Below are positions 57,795-64,000 of a stretch of DNA of 64,000 bases, in pieces. A program made the position numbers and the translations under genes. Source of the DNA: Schistosoma haematobium (taxonomy: Eukaryota > Platyhelminthes > Trematoda > Strigeidida > Schistosomatidae); NCBI RefSeq assembly GCF_000699445.3, contig NC_067201.1, forward strand, positions 13,757,501 through 13,821,500. Reading direction: 5' to 3'. The notes under the pieces are model-generated. The model was not told the origin of the DNA. It did not search any database and was given only the letters and a program-made list of their open reading frames with translations. The stretch's first letter is position 1; the number at the start of each line of letters is the position of its first letter.

Positions 57795-57960
57795 GGCTAC
57801 CCAAACTCAGTAGTTCAGTCGATAACGCTTTGGACGTTTACACAAAAGGATACTAGGTATGGAATTTAGCGTTAACATTGAGACGCAGGTACATCCACCT
57901 AATAAGTCCCAAACAGAACGGAATGCGGATCCTTGATTCTGCGAATAGCCATCATTTAGC
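57795..57960 (+). repeat. Worn SM-alpha-like repeat
   Basis: CTCAGTAGTTCAGTCG (decayed A box), ACATTGAGACGCAGGTACATC, then CTAATAAG and CGGAATG in place of CTGATGAG and CGAAAC. The order matches the 54.7-kb element, but both core boxes are mutated. Confidence 0.65.
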
Positions 57961-58497
57961 TTCAATAAAAAATCTCTTAAATCCACAAATTATTTTTTTA
58001 TGTAATAAAGTTTGTTTCAAGGTAACCTAACTATCATATTTCACCTATGAAAATAATAAAACAACTATAAAATAATCTACACATGAACATTATTATTATC
58101 TTAGTAATATACCTTTCACGTTTTTATCATTTGATATGAAAGTTCTTTGTTAGTTTAAATTATCATTCTCATATGATATTAAAACTTATTCCATCTGGCG
58201 CTTTTTTTCTTGTATTGTGATTAGAATATTAAATTCACAATTAGCTTAACATCACTTATATAGTCATGCTTATTTATGTAATTTATGAATAGATGAAGAA
58301 GAATATTGTCATTTTGATGTAATATACTGATAGACAAGCGATGTACTGTATACTGTAAGATGTATCGATAAGTATCCTTATGAAGTATACGAAATTTCCC
58401 TGATGAGGAGATGATTACTGTACTCACGTTCACAAGTTGGTAGTGAGAGAGTAAAATATTATTATTGTCATATATGTATAATTTAAATTATTTTTTC

Positions 58498-58622
58498 TGG
58501 CCGGATAACTTTTAGCAAGGTTATTTTAATGGATCGGAGTTACTAACCTCATACCCAACCCTTTTCATTTACCCGAAGTTTGGACCGGCAGTAACTCTAG
58601 AAGAGGTCCAGGCGTAGCTGTA
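58498..58622 (-). mobile_element. Solo 5' leader of an RTE-type LINE
   Basis: The minus strand reads CTTCTAGAGTTACTGCCGGT and a GGTTGGGTATGAGG-type block, then CTTGCTAAAAGTT. This is the same leader as at 16470-16640 but more diverged, and no coding part follows. Confidence 0.68.
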
Positions 58623-59989
58623 TAGATAAAAACACATACACATTCATAAAATCAACCGAAAGTCAAAGTTAAAACAACTGAAGAACAGAAGGAACTGAAA
58701 ATGAGGAATATCATTACAGTGAACAAGAACACGGGTGGGGACAATCGGATGTATTTGACACGAAATTACAAAGCATCTGACTAAAATCTGAGAACCATAT
58801 AGTAAATAGTTAATTTGCAAAATATCAATCCATCGTCTCAAACGTGACTGTTCCTTTTGCAAATATCAGTCCATTGTCTTAGATTTCATTAATCATGCAT
58901 TTTCATACCAATTGCGTTCCGTCCCCGTTCCTTCCTTATCGATCTTCTACTGAAATACATTCTATATCTGACCACCGCTATATACTACTTATGTGGATAT
59001 AAGTAACCTACACCACACCATATGCATGTGAGTATAAAGGAATGTTCAAAATTTGATGAATGATAAAGAATGAAATAAATGATTGTCTATGCAAAAAAAT
59101 TATTTTTTCATAATAACCAGCTGGAATGTTCATCTCAATGTTGATATTCCTTGTAACAGAATAAACTCCACACATAAAAAAACACAGTAAACTGAAGAAA
59201 TATTTTTTTCAGGGAACATACTAATGGTTGAATAATACATAATATCTAGATGAAATAATTTAATAGTTTAATAATATAAATCAAGGTATATTTGTCTGTC
59301 TATTCAAGCTTTGATTACTATTGGATAACTAAATAATAGATACAAAAATTTTGATATACATCTATTAAGACACAATGTGAACTTCCAAAATAATCAAGTA
59401 ATCATAAATTTAATATATTGAGTAGATGAAAGAGTGTATATATCATTTCGAGTTATATTAACTCTAGATTGGATAACAGGTTTATGTTATTTTTCATTTC
59501 CCCTCTTGTACTCATTGTCTCTGATTGAAAGTATTATTTTTTGAACAGTATCCTTCTTTGATTTGATTTTTTCTTCTGACTCATTAAATATGTTAACAGT
59601 CAAACTAAGTAACAAATCAAAAGGCCCAGTCTCTACTACTTTTTTTTCTTTTAAAGCGTCCATGCTGAATAACAATCAATGAGTAAATGACTATTTAAAT
59701 ATTGTAAATTGTGGTTCATGGCTTATTTTATTCGATTAAATACATTTATACTTAAGATACTATAAATAAAAACATGTTCTAAAGTGAATAAAAGAATATT
59801 CACCGCCCAGTTCAATTTTTTTCTTGGCTAGTCGAGCTTGTTAATATGCTTCATTCTAACGTTATCGAATGATGATGATAAATATATAAGATGTGAAAAT
59901 ATAAAGAAACATTATTTTAGTGAAATTTTTATTTTGAGGTTATTCTACTCCAGGATTCATTTTAACGATTTAATCTCTCTGTGCTCATA

Positions 59990-60060
59990 GGGTGTAGCGA
60001 TTTGAACCGATGTGCACGTATGTTAGATTCTATGTAACGTATAACTGACGGTTGGCTTAC
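59990..60060 (+). mobile_element. Worn LINE-B type 3' end
   Basis: CTCTGTGCTCATAGGGTGTAG, GATTTGAACCGATGTGCACG and TATGTAACGTATAACTGACGG align with 21345-21415. The tandem tail is reduced. Confidence 0.55.
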
Positions 60061-60789
60061 TTATAACCACTCATACTAAATCATGACAATGTTTTCACTG
60101 TTGTAGAAAATTCCTCATGTAATTCGAACTAACGGCCAAATACTTTCCAGAATAATGTGCTATTTTTTATAAATAACTAATGATCTTAATGCAGGAGGCT
60201 CCTATATACAAATACTATTATCTAAGTTATCAGTGTTGGGATTAGAAATGGAAACATTACTTTTATTTAAAATTTGCCAGTCGCTTATAAGTATAAGTAC
60301 CCCACTTAGGCTCACCTGAGATAGATTAAGCTCCTGTCACTATGTTGAATCACTTAGACTGATGATGACATTGCAACTTGATCGATAGACTTCGATCGGC
60401 ACTAACGAGTTGTAAACTTTTATCAGTTCAAATGCACAAGGTTTAACCGTCGGATTAGTAAGCTACAATATTCCGATTTTTACGTGAAAAGTGAGTTCGT
60501 AATTGAGCTCATGCATTCATACTATTGATTTTTTCAAAACTGATTTTATATCTCCGCGAGTTGTTATTTACTTTATGAACAATTAATTACATTTCTAATG
60601 AATAATTGGTATATCTAATAAGCTAGTGGAAAATGCCCCAGTGTTTGAAGGTTTATTAGTATCATGTTTGAAGTTGACAAATTTGAAATCTTGAAAAGAA
60701 TCACCAGCATAAGTCTATTTATTTATAAGTATATCAATAAAATCATAATAAATGTTTCCCAATTGTAAAACAAACTTCGTGTTATTAAT

Positions 60790-63048
60790 AATAGCTTCAG
60801 ATCACCACCTAGTTGTGGCCAATTTAAAACTGAAGCTAAAGAAGAACTGGAAAACAGCACTACAAAGGTTCAATACAGCCTTCTTTCAAGATACTGACAA
60901 ACTCAGTGAATTCAAGACAACTCTCAACAACAGGTTCCAAGCCTTACAGGATCAACTGAAGGAAGAAGAAACTACTATGGGGAACAACTGGAAAGGTATC
61001 AAAGAAGCATTAACTTCAACGTGTCGAGAGGTTCTAGGCCTCAAGAAGCACCATCATAAGGAATGGATCTCTATAGAAACACTGGACAGGATCAAAGAAA
61101 GGAAGAATAAGAGGACAGCAATTAACAACAGCCGAACACGAACAGAGAAAGTCTAAGCACAAGCTGAATACATAGAAGCAAACAAGCAAGTGAAGAAGAG
61201 AATTAGAGCCGACAAGAAAAAATGTGTGAAAGAACTGGCAACGACGGCGAAAAAAACTGCAAGGGAAGGAAATATGATACAGCTTTACGATACACCGAAG
61301 AAACTAGCAGGGAAATACAGTAAACCAGAGAGACCGGTCAAAGATAAAGAAGGCAGGCCAATCACTGAAATTCAACAACAGCAGAAGAGATGGGTAGAGT
61401 GCTTCGAGGAACTCTTGAATAGGCTGGCTCCAACGAATCCACCGAATATCGAAGCAGCACACACAGATCTTCCTATAGATGTCAATCCACCGACGACGGA
61501 AGGAATTAGAATGGTCATCAGAAAAATCAAGAACGGGAAAGCAGCAGGACCCGATAACATACCGGCTGAAGCACTGAAGTCAGACATCGAAGTAACTACA
61601 AACATGCTTCATCTTCTATTCAAAAAGATTTGGGAGGTGGAACAAGTGCCGATGGACTGGAAAGAAGGACACCTCATTAAGATTTCAAATAAAAGAGATC
61701 TGGGCAAATGTAAAAACTACAGAGGCATTACACTACTGTCAATACCAGGGAAAGTCTTCAACATATTGTTGCTGAACCGGATGAAAGCCGCAGTAGACGC
61801 CCAACTTCGAGATCAACAAGCTGGATTCCGTAAGGATCGGTCGTGCACAGACTGAATTACGACACTACGGATCGTCGTTAAACAATCAATTGAGTGGAAC
61901 TCGTCGCTGTACATCAACTTAATTGATTATGAAAAGACAATTGACAGTGAACATAGGATGAAATTATGGAAACTTCTTCGTCACTACGGAGTTCCTGAGA
62001 AGATTGTCAACATTATGCGGAATTCATACGATGAACTACATTGCGAAGCAGTGCATGAAGGACAGCTGACAGATGCATTTCAAGTAGGGACCGGAGTCAG
62101 ACAAGGCTGTCTACTCTCTCCCTTCCTCTTCCTTCCCGTGGTTGACTGGATTATGAAGACCACGACATCTGATGGAAAACACGGCATACAATGGACAGCT
62201 CAGAACCAATTAGACGATTCGGAATTCGCAAATGACCTAGCCCTTCAATCGCATACACATGAACAAATCCAGATAAAGACAGACAGTGTAGCAGCAGTCT
62301 CTGAATCAGTAGGCCTCAGCATACACAAGGAGAAAACCAAGATCCTCAAATACAACACGGAGAACACCAATCCGATCATACTTGATGGAGATAGTCTGGA
62401 AGATGTAGAATCATTCACATACCTGGCAAGCATCATCGATAAACAAGGAGGATCAGATGTAGACGTAAAGACGAGGATTGTCAAAGCAAGGATAGCATTC
62501 CTACAATTGAAGAACATATGGAACTCAAACCACCTGTCAACCAATATCAGAGTCACAATCCTCAATACGAACGTCAAGACAGTCAGTTCTAATGTACAGA
62601 TCTGAAGCGTGAAGAACTACTACAGCCATCATCAAAATGTAGTTCTGATAATCTTCATCTTCTTATTACATTATTGATATTTATAAACAGTTGTCTACGT
62701 AAGATACTCAATATCCGTCGGCCGAATACCATCAGCAACAGCCTACTGTGGGATAGGACAAACCAGCTTCCAGATGAAGAGGAGATTGGGAAAAGACGTT
62801 GGAAGTGGATAGGACATACATTGTGAAAATCACGAAACTGCATCACGAAGCAAGCATTATCTTGGAATCCTGATGGGAAGCGGAGAAGAGGAAGGCCAAA
62901 GAACACATTACATCGGGAAATAGAAGCGGATAAGAAAAGGATGAATGACAACTGGAAGGAGCTGGAAAGAGTTGCCCAGGACAGGATTGGATGGAGAACG
63001 CTGACAGGAGGCCTATGCTCCTCAACGGGGGGTAACAGGAGTAAGTAA
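60790..63048 (+). mobile_element. RTE-type LINE (SR2/SjR2-like), 5'-truncated, nearly full RT
   Basis: Begins at the end of the endonuclease (IASDHHLVVANLKLKLKKNW) and stays in one frame for 1.8 kb through the linker, RT and start of the C-terminal region, interrupted only by TAA at 61154 and TGA at 61853. Motifs: KAAGPDNIPAEALKSDIEV, NYRGITLLSIPGKVF, QQAGFRKDRSCTD, GVRQGCLLSPFLFLPVVDW, then SEFANDLALQ, where the first catalytic Asp of FADD is Asn. Frame is lost near 62605; [12 protein letters not shown] and [20 protein letters not shown] follow to a GGTAACAGGAGTAAGTAA end. Confidence 0.92.
60791..62605 (+). pseudogene. RTE endonuclease end, linker and reverse transcriptase remnant
   Basis: Three collinear segments in the same frame (60791-61156, 61157-61855, 61856-62605) are separated by two nonsense codons. 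RT motif A is changed (DYEKTIDSEHR where the family has DYEKAFDSVDR) and the catalytic box reads FAND. It cannot make an active enzyme. Confidence 0.9.
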
Positions 63049-63499
63049 TTTATTCTATCGTATGGTTCATCAGTTGTGTAATCAAATTCTAGAAAGACCA
63101 TCATGAAATACCCTAATTAGTATTAATTTTAATGAGAAATAAAATCTTGCCAACTTTTTATTTCTATTATATTGATGTAATCATGAATAGGGGTGTTTTG
63201 TTTAAAAGGTAGCAGATGCTTTGCTTCGATACAAATCCTACTTATTATTTGTATCTTTTATTTGATGTGTTTCATAAACGCGGGTTAATGGACTATTTCA
63301 TTGAAGTAGTAAAGAAATGATGCATAGAAAATATTTATTGCATTAGTATAGTATGTTAAGTCAAATTAAATTAATTTGGTATTGTTTACTTGAAACTTCC
63401 CATTGATATTTAGGACAGCAATGGATCAGTCTCTTATTAGCATATATACATCCTGTGCGGATCGCTCCGATGTTGCTTTAAGTCACAAGCATTATAGGA

Positions 63500-63590
63500 A
63501 AAGATGGATGGTGGCTGGCAGTGGAACTTAAGACGCGCATTTCGTCCTATTTGGGACTTGTCAGCTGGATGTGTTTGTATCCCAGAGTTA
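63500..63590 (-). repeat. SM-alpha-like hammerhead repeat, worn (minus)
   Basis: The minus strand reads AACACATCCAG, CTGACAAG, TCCCAAATAGGA, CGAAATGCGCGTC. Stem I, II and III sequences are close to SM-alpha, but two core positions are changed (GAG to AAG, GAAAC to GAAAT), so it is probably inactive. Confidence 0.65.
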
Positions 63591-64000
63591 TTTTATATTT
63601 TTAAGAAGCATTTTAACTGGTACTCTGTTTTAATTCTATTCAGCTACCTATCAAAAATAATATTAGTGTATGTTAGGTCGAATGGATAATTTTTTCATGA
63701 GACCACCTATTTAATTTATGAAATTAATTAATTAGTATTTTTCATGTCACTATAGATTCCATTAAGAAACCTGATTTCAGTAAGATCAATGAAGAGCAGG
63801 ACTTGATGATTGCTAGGTGATAGGCTCTTTACGTGAAGGCTGAAAACCCCGATTAAATCCCACGTGAGATGATGTGTTCACCAATTGTCGAATAAATTTC
63901 TTAGAAAATCAAAAATACTTTTTTAAAAGAACAATTAAACGTAAAATAGTGTTTATTGATAGCATTTCTGTTAAGTATTGTTCCAAGTGTGTTAAGTAAC
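63591..64000. other. AT-rich stretch, nothing recognised
   Basis: No gene, repeat unit or signal could be supported here. Confidence 0.4.

Noticed and set aside
62245..63104. Minus frames of 110 and 149 codons
   Set aside because: Antisense shadows of the RTE element at 60.8-63 kb; similar shadows occur at the 28-kb copy.
1..64000. CRISPR arrays, bacterial operons, riboswitches or prophage
   Set aside because: The window is clearly metazoan: spliced genes, SINEs and LINEs, no spaced direct-repeat array.

Overview
The window is AT-rich eukaryotic DNA with small exons, long introns and dense retroelements. It is almost certainly from a blood fluke of the genus Schistosoma. The evidence is three host genes whose GT..AG exons join in phase, RTE-type LINEs of the SR2/SjR2 kind, and SINE-like repeats carrying hammerhead ribozymes of the SM-alpha type. 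I cannot fix the species from sequence alone.

Layout. (1) 1-40035, + strand: the last 14 exons of VPS50 (syndetin), a subunit of the EARP endosomal-recycling tether. They total 2490 coding bases, or 829 residues plus stop, with consistent phase at every junction; the 5' part of the gene lies before the window. Its introns hold most of the repeats: a 5' RTE half (about 15.0-16.65 kb, minus), a second LINE family (20.0-21.4 kb), hammerhead repeats in foldback arrangement (11.97-12.57, 24.2-24.8, 26.4-26.9 and 32.2-32.4 kb), a 3' RTE half (27.17-28.53 kb), a GC-rich repeat (29.3 and 36.8 kb), and two LINE copies in the last intron (35.4-39.3 kb). (2) 40258-43376, minus strand: a complete five-exon UBE2C (APC/C ubiquitin-conjugating E2, 151 residues), tail to tail with VPS50 and only 222 bp away. 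(3) 43750-43969, minus: a probable terminal exon of an unrecognised gene whose poly(A) signal lies about 0.2 kb upstream of the UBE2C start codon. (4) About 44-49.9 kb: no confident gene. (5) 49945-52162, +: the first two coding exons of a proprotein convertase (furin/PC/kexin-like), with signal peptide and prodomain; the catalytic part is not found in the remaining 12 kb. (6) 52-64 kb: AT-rich, apparently intronic, with an intact-looking SM-alpha element (54.7 kb), a solo LINE 5' end (58.5 kb) and a long but inactivated RTE copy (60.8-63.05 kb).

The genes do not form a pathway: one acts in endosomal recycling, one in mitotic ubiquitination and one in secretory-pathway proteolysis. The most interesting signals are (a) an almost perfect inverted pair of about 530 bp RTE segments in the introns on either side of VPS50 exons 6 and 7, a layout known to favour back-splicing; (b) two families of hammerhead-ribozyme repeats, one with perfect pol III boxes and one repeatedly found as inverted foldback units, reminiscent of Penelope-like elements and retrozymes; and (c) very tight convergent and tandem gene spacing at 40-43.6 kb.
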